DNA of 6,248 nucleotides from Bacteroides sp. (GTDB lineage: Bacteria > Bacteroidota > Bacteroidia > Bacteroidales > Bacteroidaceae): contig DXOJ01000838.1 of assembly GCA_019412865.1 (NCBI GenBank), forward strand, positions 1-6,248. The letters run 5' to 3'. The notes under the pieces are model-generated. The model made no database searches. It was not told the DNA's origin and worked only from the letters and a program-made list of their open reading frames with translations. Position numbers and translations under genes: made by a program. Shown here piece by piece: positions 1 through 6,185 of this stretch. How positions within the stretch are numbered: the first letter of the stretch is position 1; every line of letters starts with the position of its first letter.

Positions 1-1
1 A

Positions 2-40
2 CTGTTTCCGTACAATATTCCGCAGATGGGCACTTTTTAA
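2..40 (+). CDS. possible 3' end of an upstream gene (partial)
   Basis: The frame entering the window from base 2 reads LFPYNIPQMGTF and stops at TAA 38-40. The codons used (CTG, CCG, CAG, GGC) are those favoured by the other genes here, which is the only reason to prefer this frame. Frame 1 is also open to a stop at 49-51, and frame 3 to a stop at 90-92. Twelve residues are too few to recognise a family, so no product is proposed. If it is real, the promoter at 57-64 begins 16 bp after its stop. Confidence 0.3.
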   Translation: MFPYNIPQMGTF

Positions 41-56
41 GGGACGACTAATTATA

Positions 57-64
57 TACTTTTG
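57..64 (+). promoter_or_regulatory. Bacteroides-type -7 box upstream of the fimbrillin-like gene
   Basis: TACTTTTG matches the Bacteroides -7 consensus TAnnTTTG exactly and is the same octamer used in the his promoter at 2743-2750. The upstream -33 element is poor: a T-run at 34-38 instead of TTTG. Transcription would begin around base 71, inside the palindrome at 66-94. That leaves a 5' UTR of roughly 150 nt before the ATG at 220. No comparable box was seen closer to the gene. Confidence 0.45.
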
Positions 65-65
65 C

Positions 66-94
66 TTTCAAGACATCAAAATGATATCTTGAAA
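66..94. repeat. 29-bp imperfect palindrome next to the -7 box
   Basis: Arms 66-78 and 82-94 are complementary at 12 of 13 positions (mismatch C74/A86) around an AAA loop. It starts one base after the -7 box and spans the expected transcription start. It could be an operator, a hairpin at the 5' end of the mRNA, or one copy of a recombinase repeat. No T-run follows on either strand, so it is not a typical terminator. Confidence 0.5.
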
Positions 95-97
95 TTG

Positions 98-214
98 ATG
101 ATTCCTCAGTACAACAGACGTGTTGTTCAGTATCCCATAACCGAAAGCGAATACTTCCTCTTATGCCATTCTTTCTGTTCAATCAAAAGTTTCTATTGGG
201 AAATTAAAAAATAA
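98..214 (+). CDS. possible 38-aa small ORF in the fimbrillin leader
   Basis: An ATG-started frame of 38 codons ends with TAA at 212-214, 5 nt before the ATG of the lipoprotein gene. The frame stays open upstream to the stop at 38-40, giving 57 uninterrupted codons. The product is rich in aromatic residues and ends in WEIKK. It has no signal peptide and no family I recognise. Its place between a good promoter box and the lipoprotein start would suit an upstream ORF or translational coupling. A chance open frame in AT-rich DNA is at least as likely, and a decayed gene tail is also possible. Confidence 0.2.
   Translation: MIPQYNRRVVQYPITESEYFLLCHSFCSIKSFYWEIKK
111..126. repeat. short inverted repeat in the leader region
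   Basis: ACAACA (111-116) and TGTTGT (121-126) form a perfect 6-bp stem around a GACG loop. It lies inside the small ORF and downstream of the larger palindrome. No T-run follows, so it is not a terminator. It may be a leader RNA hairpin or chance. Confidence 0.3.
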
Positions 215-219
215 ATGTG

Positions 220-2124
220 ATGAAACTATTTTATAATCTACAAAGGGGCGTGGGTTTACTTGTTTTTTGTTCTATCTTGCTTAGTGCTTGTGTGAACCAT
301 ATTTCGGAGGAAGAGGAGGATAGTGTTAATAATGGAGATATTCCATTGAAATTTATTGCCGATATTCGTGAGTCAGTTAGTACCCGTATGGCAAATAATA
401 ACTTTGCTGAAGGGGATGAAGTCGGCCTGTTTGCTCTTGCCGGAACTACTACAATGCAAGAAGAACGTTATGTGGATAATCTTCATTTCATACGTTCATC
501 CAATGGTGAGTTTGAATCTAACGAGTCAGTATTCTATCCGGATGATGGAGTTACATTGAATTTAATCAGTTATTATCCTTATCAAAAGAGTGGAGTGGCG
601 ATAGGAGAAAGTACAATGCAGGTGGCAGTTGCGACGACCCAAAATATTTCCGACGATTATTCACATTCCGATTTCCTGATTGCTTCTAAAGAAGAGGTGT
701 TAGCCAGTAAGGAGGCGGTCACTCTGACCTATAATCATCAGTTTTTTCGTCTGAAAATTGTTCTTATTCCTGGAGAGGGGGAGAATCTGGAAGATATGTT
801 ATCCGTTAATCCTACGCTTTCGGTGAGTGGCTTTTATACTAAAACGAGTTATGATTTTCAGAAAAAGACTTTCTCTGGTTATTCCGAAGAGAAAGATATT
901 ACTCCTGCAGGAGAATGGGAGATAAAAGATGGTCGACTGATAGGAAAAGAATTGATTCTGATACCTCAGGAGGCGACTCCGGGATACCAATACATAGCGT
1001 TGGAAGCTGCAGGAAAATTATATACCAGTCTATTACCATCTACTTTGCAATTAAAAAGTGGAAAGCAGCGCGAATTGGAAATAAAGTTTGTATCAGCCGA
1101 AGATGTATTAATGAGTAAAGTGAATGGGGAAATCGGAGATTGGGACGGAACCGAAATAGATCATACAGAATCGGTCACGCTTCATAAATACATAGATGTT
1201 TCGAAGTTGACTTTTGAAAAGTCGAATGTGTATAAAGTGTTACATTCAGGAAAGCAAGTAGCCGAAATATGTAAGGAGTATCTTGTTACTTCGGAATTTT
1301 CTTCGCAGGCAATCGTTGTCTATCCGATGAAAAAAGATGGTAGTGTGGACTTATCTCAAGGTGTTGTGGCACAGTTACTAGGGAAATCCGGAAAAGTGAA
1401 TGGAGGAAGCGTATCATGGAATATGGAAGATCACTCATTGGCCTATGTTGACGGAACTTTGCCGATTCGTAATAATGTATATGTGATGGCAGACGGAACC
1501 GTTTCTTTATCCGTTACAATGGCAGATGACATACTACCAGTTTTGGCATTGGAAGATATCGTTCGTGATGTACGTGGAGGAGTCATTCATAATTATCCGT
1601 TAGTGAAGATCGGAACTCAATATTGGATGCGGGATAATCTGGAGGTATCTTCCTATGTCGACGGTGAAGCACTTCCCAGACTGGATGCAGTGACAACGAA
1701 TGTTGTCGGATATCTGCAATCTGCTACGGAACACTATTTTTATACAGCTAATGTAGTACTTTCTAATAAAATTCTACCTATTCATTGGAGTATACCGGAT
1801 TGGAAAGACTGGAATATTTTAAAAGATTATCTGAATGGAGAGGCTTCTTTGCTGAAATCAGGTACTTGGTTACCTTTGAAAGCAGGAGAACAGGTACAGC
1901 CTGCAACTAACTTATCCGGTTTTAATGGAATACCTGTAGGAATGTATGTGGGGGCTTTTCAAACTGATTACGAGAAAAAACATCTGGCATATTGGACACT
2001 GGATAATGCGAATGCCGCTATCGATACTAAGGTTTTCTATCTGAAAAGTGATACGGATATCATTGAAGAATCTAATGCAGGTATTGATACAAAAGCCTTT
2101 GCCATTCGTTGCATAAGAAAGTAA
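220..2124 (+). CDS. fimbrillin-family lipoprotein with C-terminal FISUMP domain
   Basis: Predicted outer-membrane, probably surface-exposed lipoprotein of 634 residues. A signal peptide with a hydrophobic core ends in the lipobox LSAC, with the lipidated Cys at 24. The acidic run SEEEED (29-34) resembles the Bacteroidetes lipoprotein export signal. Residues about 40-320 look like a fimbrillin (Mfa-like) region: GDEVGLF 65-71, YYPY 118-121, SDFLIA 150-155, a LTYNHQ strand at 169 and GDWDG near 306. Residues about 320-450 are not recognised. Residues about 453-634 match the FISUMP pattern: VKIGTQYWMRDNL 462-474, ATNLSGFNGIPVG 562-574, AFAIRC 626-631. The ATG at 220 is chosen over the GTG at 217, which adds only one Met. 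No other fimbrial subunit lies in the window, so a role as pilus subunit, anchor or tip adhesin is inference; ligand unknown. Confidence 0.85.
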   Translation: MKLFYNLQRGVGLLVFCSILLSACVNHISEEEEDSVNNGDIPLKFIADIRESVSTRMANNNFAEGDEVGLFALAGTTTMQEERYVDNLHFIRSSNGEFESNESVFYPDDGVTLNLISYYPYQKSGVAIGESTMQVAVATTQNISDDYSHSDFLIASKEEVLASKEAVTLTYNHQFFRLKIVLIPGEGENLEDMLSVNPTLSVSGFYTKTSYDFQKKTFSGYSEEKDITPAGEWEIKDGRLIGKELILIPQEATPGYQYIALEAAGKLYTSLLPSTLQLKSGKQRELEIKFVSAEDVLMSKVNGEIGDWDGTEIDHTESVTLHKYIDVSKLTFEKSNVYKVLHSGKQVAEICKEYLVTSEFSSQAIVVYPMKKDGSVDLSQGVVAQLLGKSGKVNGGSVSWNMEDHSLAYVDGTLPIRNNVYVMADGTVSLSVTMADDILPVLALEDIVRDVRGGVIHNYPLVKIGTQYWMRDNLEVSSYVDGEALPRLDAVTTNVVGYLQSATEHYFYTANVVLSNKILPIHWSIPDWKDWNILKDYLNGEASLLKSGTWLPLKAGEQVQPATNLSGFNGIPVGMYVGAFQTDYEKKHLAYWTLDNANAAIDTKVFYLKSDTDIIEESNAGIDTKAFAIRCIRK

Positions 2125-2160
2125 ATCGACGAAAAAGGCTTCTCTTTTCCATAAATTGCT

Positions 2161-2168
2161 TATATTTG
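2161..2168 (+). promoter_or_regulatory. -7 box of the thioesterase gene
   Basis: TATATTTG matches TAnnTTTG exactly and lies 29 bp before the thioesterase ATG. The predicted start of transcription is near 2175, giving a leader of about 22 nt. There is no TTTG at the proper -33 distance; the nearest T-run (2145-2148) is too close. The 73-bp gap after the lipoprotein gene has no convincing terminator, so read-through is also possible. Confidence 0.45.
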
Positions 2169-2197
2169 GGAAGTAAAACTAACTAAAAGAGAGAACT

Positions 2198-2689
2198 ATG
2201 AAGAAGATAATAAACCCCTGGAAAGGTTTGGAAGGGTACAACTGCTTTGGTTGTGCTTCCAATAATGAAGCCGGATTAAAAATGGAATTTTACGAAGATG
2301 GTGACGAAGTGGTAAGCATTTGGAAACCACGTCCCGAATATCAAGGCTGGATTGATACCTTGCATGGCGGTATTCAAGCTGTTTTGATGGATGAAATCTG
2401 TGCCTGGGTTATACTTCGTAAACTACAAACCACGGGGGTGACGTCGAAGATGGAAACTCGTTACCGGAAATCGATTGATACCAAAGATTCTCATATAGTA
2501 CTGCGTGCGTCTATTAAAGAGGTAAAGCGTAACATCGTTATTGTTGAAGCAAAGTTATATAATAAGGATGGAGAAGTATGTACAGAATCAGTTTGTACTT
2601 ACTTTACTTTCTCGAAAGAAAAGTCGAAAGATGAAATGCATTTTTCGAAATGCGATGTAGAATCGGAAGAGATATTACCATTAATTTGA
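2198..2689 (+). CDS. PaaI-family hotdog-fold thioesterase
   Basis: A 163-residue cytoplasmic protein likely to hydrolyse an acyl-CoA or similar thioester; the substrate cannot be read from the sequence. The N-terminal YNCFGC segment (14-19), followed by an NNEAGLKMEF stretch, is the usual opening of this PaaI-like group. The hotdog signature LHGG (55-58) leads into the central helix with AVLMDE (61-66), which carries the expected acidic residue. The alternating strands at about 97-138 complete one hotdog domain. The charged tail after residue 139 is not part of the fold. There is no signal peptide. The ATG at 2198 is preceded by an A-rich tract (AACTAAAAGAGAGAACT), as is common in Bacteroides. 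It lies between the lipoprotein gene and the his promoter and has no evident link to histidine synthesis. Confidence 0.85.
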   Translation: MKKIINPWKGLEGYNCFGCASNNEAGLKMEFYEDGDEVVSIWKPRPEYQGWIDTLHGGIQAVLMDEICAWVILRKLQTTGVTSKMETRYRKSIDTKDSHIVLRASIKEVKRNIVIVEAKLYNKDGEVCTESVCTYFTFSKEKSKDEMHFSKCDVESEEILPLI

Positions 2690-2692
2690 AAT

Positions 2693-2708
2693 AAAAACTC
2701 AAGTTTTT
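2693..2708 (+). terminator. weak AT-rich hairpin after the thioesterase gene
   Basis: AAAAACT (2693-2699) and AGTTTTT (2702-2708) are complementary, realistically a 6-bp stem with a TCAA loop, starting 4 bases after the TGA stop. The 3' arm itself is a T-run. It may act as a weak terminator in either direction and separate this gene from the his promoter. The stem has only one or two strong pairs, so the call is tentative. Confidence 0.3.
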
Positions 2709-2716
2709 GTGATAAA

Positions 2717-2735
2717 TGTTTGGAAGTATCAAACA
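2717..2735. repeat. inverted repeat overlapping the his -33 element
   Basis: TGTTTG (2717-2722) and CAAACA (2730-2735) form a perfect 6-bp inverted repeat with a 7-bp spacer. The left arm contains the -33 TTTG. The 13-bp centre-to-centre spacing would suit a dimeric DNA-binding protein, but one arm is constrained by the promoter, so chance is possible. No regulator gene lies in the window. Confidence 0.3.
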
Positions 2736-2750
2736 AATGCTTTACTTTTG
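2719..2750 (+). promoter_or_regulatory. promoter of the his operon
   Basis: TTTG (2719-2722) and TACTTTTG (2743-2750) match both Bacteroides promoter elements, with 20 bp between them, close to the usual spacing. Transcription would start near 2757-2760, a few bases before the leader peptide ATG at 2771. This is the best promoter match in the window. Its position directly before the His-codon leader supports it as the main promoter for hisGDCB. Confidence 0.75.
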
Positions 2751-2770
2751 TCGCATTAAATAAAAGAAAT

Positions 2771-2818
2771 ATGAAATATACAGTTGCACATCATCATCAT
2801 CATTTTCCTAACGAATAA
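2771..2818 (+). CDS. hisL: his operon leader peptide
   Basis: A 15-codon ORF encodes MKYTVAHHHHHFPNE, with five consecutive CAT (His) codons at 2789-2803 and TAA at 2816-2818. Its only likely role is to sense charged tRNA-His: ribosomes stall in the His run when it is scarce. It begins shortly after the predicted transcription start and ends 46 nt before a strong terminator stem, with hisG downstream. That is the layout of the his leader peptides known from enteric bacteria. The region before the ATG is A-rich with no Shine-Dalgarno motif, as for other genes here. Five His codons in a row in this position are very unlikely to be chance. Confidence 0.92.
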   Translation: MKYTVAHHHHHFPNE

Positions 2819-2896
2819 CTCGGTGGGCGTGATTGATAGTGTGTATAACTCTATAAAGATAACGAAGGCTTACCGAATACGGTAAGCCTTTTTTTA
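2785..2896 (+). promoter_or_regulatory. his operon transcription attenuator
   Basis: Three mutually exclusive pairings can be drawn. Stem 1:2 pairs 2785-2796 (start of the His run) with 2834-2845, 11 of 12 positions paired including two G-U, mismatch C2792/A2838. Stem 2:3, the antiterminator, pairs 2820-2828, directly after the leader stop, with 2868-2876: nine pairs including two G-U. Stem 3:4 is the terminator at 2865-2890. A ribosome stalled on His codons would leave 2820-2828 free to capture the terminator's 5' arm, giving read-through. A ribosome that reaches the stop codon would cover 2820-2828, and the terminator would form. The pairings are seen in the sequence; the switching is inferred from known amino-acid operon attenuators. 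Confidence 0.82.
2865..2895 (+). terminator. intrinsic terminator of the his attenuator
   Basis: A perfect 11-bp stem (AAGGCTTACCG at 2865-2875 with CGGTAAGCCTT at 2880-2890) closes an AATA loop. A run of seven T (2889-2895, then ATTT) follows. It sits between the leader peptide and hisG on the same strand. It can therefore only serve to end transcription before the operon, and must be bypassed for expression. Confidence 0.92.
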
Positions 2897-2942
2897 TTTC
2901 TGAATTGTTCGAATTGTAAATCATAAAATAATAAATAAAATC

Positions 2943-3794
2943 ATGTTAAGAATCGCAGTACAAGCCAAAGGACGTCTCTTCGAAGAGACAATGGCACTTT
3001 TAGAAGAGTCAGATATCAAGTTAAGCACTACTAAACGTACCTTGTTGGTACAGTCTTCTAACTTTCCTATCGAAGTTCTATTTCTTCGTGATGATGATAT
3101 TCCGCAAACGGTAGCTACTGGGGTAGCTGATTTGGGAATTGTTGGTGAGAACGAGTTTATGGAAAAGGAGGAAGATGCAGAAATCGTCAAACGTCTGGGA
3201 TTCAGCAAATGTCGCCTGTCACTGGCTATGCCGAAGGACATTGAATATCCCGGTTTGTCATGGTTTGAAGGCAAGAAGATTGCTACCTCTTATCCGGTGA
3301 TTCTTCGTAACTTCCTGAAAAAAAATAATGTAAATGCTGAAATACATGTGATAACCGGTTCGGTAGAGGTGTCTCCGGGTATTGGATTGGCTGATGCCAT
3401 TTTTGATATTGTAAGCTCCGGTTCTACTTTGGTCAGCAACCGTTTGAAAGAAGTGGAAGTTGTAATGAAGTCGGAAGCATTGTTGATTGGCAACAAGAAC
3501 ATGAGCGAAGAGAAAAAAGAAGTGCTCGAAGAATTGCTGTTCCGTATGAACGCAGTAAAAACAGCCGAAGATAAAAAATATGTATTGATGAATGCTCCAA
3601 AAGACAAACTGGAAGAAATCATAGCTGTATTGCCCGGTATGAAGAGTCCTACAGTGATGCCATTGGCACAGCAAGGCTGGTGTTCTGTTCATACAGTACT
3701 TGATGAAAAACGTTTTTGGGAAATCATCGGAAAACTGAAAGGACTGGGAGCAGAAGGTATTTTGGTACTGCCGATTGAAAAGATGATTGTATAA
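2943..3794 (+). CDS. hisG: ATP phosphoribosyltransferase, long form
   Basis: Catalyses the first step of histidine synthesis, ATP + PRPP to phosphoribosyl-ATP, in the cytoplasm. At 283 residues it is the long form with a C-terminal regulatory domain, so no HisZ partner is expected. The opening IAVQAKGRL (4-12) and DLGIVGENEF (63-72) belong to the two-lobed catalytic domain. ITGSVEVSPGIGLADAIFDI followed by VSSGSTL (137-163) is the PRPP-binding region. From about residue 210, SPTVMPL (235-241) and GAEGILVLPIEK (269-280) mark the ACT-like HisG_C domain, which in this family binds histidine for feedback inhibition. The ATG at 2943 gives the usual N-terminus and follows an AT-only tract. It is the first structural gene after the attenuator. 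Confidence 0.97.
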   Translation: MLRIAVQAKGRLFEETMALLEESDIKLSTTKRTLLVQSSNFPIEVLFLRDDDIPQTVATGVADLGIVGENEFMEKEEDAEIVKRLGFSKCRLSLAMPKDIEYPGLSWFEGKKIATSYPVILRNFLKKNNVNAEIHVITGSVEVSPGIGLADAIFDIVSSGSTLVSNRLKEVEVVMKSEALLIGNKNMSEEKKEVLEELLFRMNAVKTAEDKKYVLMNAPKDKLEEIIAVLPGMKSPTVMPLAQQGWCSVHTVLDEKRFWEIIGKLKGLGAEGILVLPIEKMIV

Positions 3795-3799
3795 ATAGA

Positions 3800-3821
3800 T
3801 AGGAACGAAAATTCGTTCCTA
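3800..3821 (+). repeat. intercistronic hairpin between hisG and hisD
   Basis: TAGGAACGAA (3800-3809) and TTCGTTCCTA (3812-3821) form a perfect 10-bp inverted repeat with an AA centre; a physical hairpin would probably open the inner A-T pairs. It starts 6 nt after the hisG stop and ends 15 nt before the hisD ATG. Only AATAAAATAT follows, with no T-run on this strand, so a terminator is unlikely. An mRNA stability, processing or translation-tuning element is possible. Confidence 0.55.
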
Positions 3822-3835
3822 ATAAAATATGAACC

Positions 3836-5125
3836 ATGAAATTGATTAAATATCCCTCAAAAGAGCAATGGACGGAACTTTTGAAACGTCCGGCACTAAA
3901 TACGGAAAGTTTGTTCGATACTGTTCGTTCTATTATAAATAAGGTAAGGACAGAAGGCGATAAAGCGGTATTGGAATATGAGGCTGCTTTTGATAAAGTA
4001 ACCTTGTCCGCACTTGCTGTGACTCCTGAAGAGGTTCAAGCCGCTGGGACATTAGTAAACGATGAACTGAAAGCTGCCATTTCTTTAGCTAAACAAAACA
4101 TTGAAATATTCCACTCTTCCCAGCGTTTTGTCGGGAAGAAAGTAGAGACTATGAATGGGGTAACTTGCTGGCAAAAATCAGTGGGAATCGAAAAGGTCGG
4201 CTTATATATTCCGGGTGGAACAGCACCGCTTTTCTCAACTGTATTAATGTTGGCTGTCCCGGCTAAAATTGCAGGATGCAAGGAAATCGTACTTTGCACG
4301 CCTCCCGATAAAAATGGGAATATTCATCCGGCTATCCTTTTTGCTGCGCAACTGGCAGGTGTCAGCAAAATATTCAAGGCTGGTGGTGTGCAGGCTATTG
4401 CTGCTATGGCCTATGGAACGGAGAGTGTCCCCAAAGTATATAAGATATTTGGTCCTGGCAATCAATATGTGACAGCCGCCAAACAGTTGGTAAGCTTGCG
4501 TGATGTAGCTATCGATATGCCTGCCGGTCCTTCAGAAGTGGAAGTTCTGGCTGATGCATCTGCCAATCCGGTTTTTGTGGCAGCAGATCTTTTGTCACAG
4601 GCAGAACACGGAATAGATAGCCAGGCTATATTGATTACCACTTCCGAGAAACTGCAAACAGAGGTGATGGCAGAAGTGGAGCGTCAATTAGCAGAACTTC
4701 CCCGTCGTGAAATTGCAGCGAAATCACTGGAGAATAGTAAATTGATTTTAGTGAAGGATCTGGATGAAGCATTGGAACTGACTAACGCGTATGCTCCGGA
4801 ACATCTAATCATAGAAACGGAAAACTATATGGAAGTGGCCGAACGTGTGATAAATGCAGGTTCTGTCTTCTTAGGTTCGTTAACTCCCGAGAGTGCCGGC
4901 GACTATGCTTCCGGAACGAATCACACCCTGCCGACCAACGGTTATGCCAAAGCCTATAGTGGTGTAAGTCTGGATAGTTTTATCCGTAAGATTACATTTC
5001 AGGAAATTCTCCCGGAAGGAATAAAAGCTATCGGTCCTGCTATTGAAGAGATGGCGGCTAATGAACAGCTGGATGCACATAAAAATGCCGTCACAGTTCG
5101 TCTGAAAGCAATTCAAAATTCATAA
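3836..5125 (+). CDS. hisD: histidinol dehydrogenase
   Basis: Zinc- and NAD-dependent enzyme that oxidises L-histidinol through the aldehyde to L-histidine, the last two steps of the pathway. The 429 residues cover the family's full length. All known key residues are present with a constant offset of -4 from the E. coli numbering. Zinc ligands are Q255 and H258 (LLSQAEHG), D356 (SAGDYASG) and H415 (LDAHKNAV). Catalytic residues are E322 and H323 (APEHL). Other signatures are YIPGGTAPL (124-132), [12 protein letters not shown] (205-216) and [14 protein letters not shown] (227-240). The ATG at 3836 gives the usual N-terminus. The 41-nt gap after hisG holds a hairpin but no promoter box that I can see, so co-transcription is likely. 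It probably acts as a homodimer, as known for the family. Confidence 0.97.
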   Translation: MKLIKYPSKEQWTELLKRPALNTESLFDTVRSIINKVRTEGDKAVLEYEAAFDKVTLSALAVTPEEVQAAGTLVNDELKAAISLAKQNIEIFHSSQRFVGKKVETMNGVTCWQKSVGIEKVGLYIPGGTAPLFSTVLMLAVPAKIAGCKEIVLCTPPDKNGNIHPAILFAAQLAGVSKIFKAGGVQAIAAMAYGTESVPKVYKIFGPGNQYVTAAKQLVSLRDVAIDMPAGPSEVEVLADASANPVFVAADLLSQAEHGIDSQAILITTSEKLQTEVMAEVERQLAELPRREIAAKSLENSKLILVKDLDEALELTNAYAPEHLIIETENYMEVAERVINAGSVFLGSLTPESAGDYASGTNHTLPTNGYAKAYSGVSLDSFIRKITFQEILPEGIKAIGPAIEEMAANEQLDAHKNAVTVRLKAIQNS

Positions 5126-5141
5126 TTTAAAACTTAAAGAA

Positions 5142-6182
5142 GTGAAAACGTTACAAGAACTAACCCGGCCGAATATCTGGAAATTAAACCCCTACTCTTC
5201 GGCACGAGATGAATATAAAGGAGTTACAGCCTCTGTTTTCTTGGATGCAAACGAGAACCCCTACAATACGCCTCATAACCGCTATCCGGATCCTATGCAG
5301 TGCGAACTGAAGACGTTGTTGTCGAAAATCAAAAAAATATCCCCTGAACATATTTTTCTTGGAAACGGTAGCGATGAGGCCATCGACTTGGTTTTTCGTG
5401 CATTCTGCGAACCGGGAAAAGATAATGTCGTAGCCATCGACCCTACTTATGGTATGTATCAGGTTTGTGCCGATGTGAACGATGTGGAATATCGGAAAGT
5501 ATTACTGGATGATGACTTCCAGTTCTCTGCCGATAAACTGCTGGCGGCTACCGACGAACACACCAAATTGATTTTCCTTTGTTCGCCTAATAATCCGACA
5601 GGAAATGATTTGCTCCGTTCTGAAATAGAAAAGGTGCTTTGTCAGTTCGAAGGATTGGTGATGCTGGATGAGGCTTATAATGATTTTTCCCAGGCTCCGT
5701 CTTTCCTCGAAGAGCTGGATAAATACCCCAACCTTGTCGTATTCCAGACCTTCTCCAAGGCTTGGGGATGTGCTGCAATTCGCTTGGGAATGGCTTTTGC
5801 TTCCAAAGAAATTATAGACATTCTTAGTAAAATCAAATATCCCTATAATGTCAATCAGTTGACTCAAAAACAAGCTATTTCTATGTTGCATAAGCACTAT
5901 GAGATAGAACGTTGGGTGAAAACATTGAAGGAAGAACGTGATTATCTGGAAGCGGAATTTGAAAAACTTCCATGTACCATCAAATTGTTTCCTTCTGACG
6001 CCAACTTCTTTTTGGCTAAAGTGACAGATGCTGTGAAGATATACAACTATTTGGTCAGTGAAGGAATCATAGTGCGTAATCGTCATAATATTTCACTTTG
6101 TTGCAACTGTTTGCGTGTAACTGTCGGTACTCGTGTAGAAAATAATACCCTACTGGCCGCCCTTAAAAACTATCAAGGATAA
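5142..6182 (+). CDS. hisC: histidinol-phosphate aminotransferase
   Basis: PLP-dependent fold-type I aminotransferase converting imidazole acetol phosphate and glutamate to L-histidinol phosphate and 2-oxoglutarate. Landmarks in the 346 residues are DANENPYN (35-42), GNGSDEAID (74-82), SPNNPTG (148-154) with N151, LDEAY (175-179) with D176 and Y179, and [13 protein letters not shown] (204-216). K206 is the Schiff-base lysine and R214 a phosphate-binding arginine. CLRVTVGT (323-330) carries the substrate-carboxylate arginine R325. The start is a GTG at 5142. No ATG lies between the hisD stop and this GTG, and the reading [13 protein letters not shown] is the expected N-terminus. It begins 16 nt after hisD and ends 3 nt before hisB, firmly within the operon. 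Confidence 0.96.
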   Translation: MKTLQELTRPNIWKLNPYSSARDEYKGVTASVFLDANENPYNTPHNRYPDPMQCELKTLLSKIKKISPEHIFLGNGSDEAIDLVFRAFCEPGKDNVVAIDPTYGMYQVCADVNDVEYRKVLLDDDFQFSADKLLAATDEHTKLIFLCSPNNPTGNDLLRSEIEKVLCQFEGLVMLDEAYNDFSQAPSFLEELDKYPNLVVFQTFSKAWGCAAIRLGMAFASKEIIDILSKIKYPYNVNQLTQKQAISMLHKHYEIERWVKTLKEERDYLEAEFEKLPCTIKLFPSDANFFLAKVTDAVKIYNYLVSEGIIVRNRHNISLCCNCLRVTVGTRVENNTLLAALKNYQG

Positions 6183-6185
6183 TTT

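Noticed and set aside
356..559. Plus-strand frame nested in the lipoprotein gene
   Set aside because: The fimbrillin-type motifs (GDEVGLF, YYPY) are in the other frame over the same bases, so this frame is not coding.
2131..2149. GAAAA/TTTTC pairing after the lipoprotein gene as a terminator
   Set aside because: The stem is only five mostly A-T pairs with a 9-base interior, and there is no T-run beyond it. That is too weak to call.
2789..2803. The CAT repeat as a microsatellite or CRISPR-like repeat
   Set aside because: It is five in-frame His codons of a leader peptide placed before a his terminator, so the function explains the repeat.
2921..3274. 117-codon minus-strand open frame over the hisG start
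   Set aside because: It is antisense to the conserved HisG N-terminus. Its serine-rich composition and lack of a motif make it a shadow.
3258..3692. 144-codon minus-strand open frame, with another at 3290-3622
   Set aside because: Both lie within hisG, have low-complexity F/H/S-rich translations and show no promoter or recognisable family.
3795..3835. A terminator or second promoter between hisG and hisD
   Set aside because: The hairpin has no T-run on the coding strand, and no TAnnTTTG box is present in the gap.
5502..6086. 194-codon open frame on the minus strand
   Set aside because: It lies entirely inside hisC, whose motifs and codon use are clear. The translation is rich in F, H and Q with no domain, as expected for an antisense shadow.
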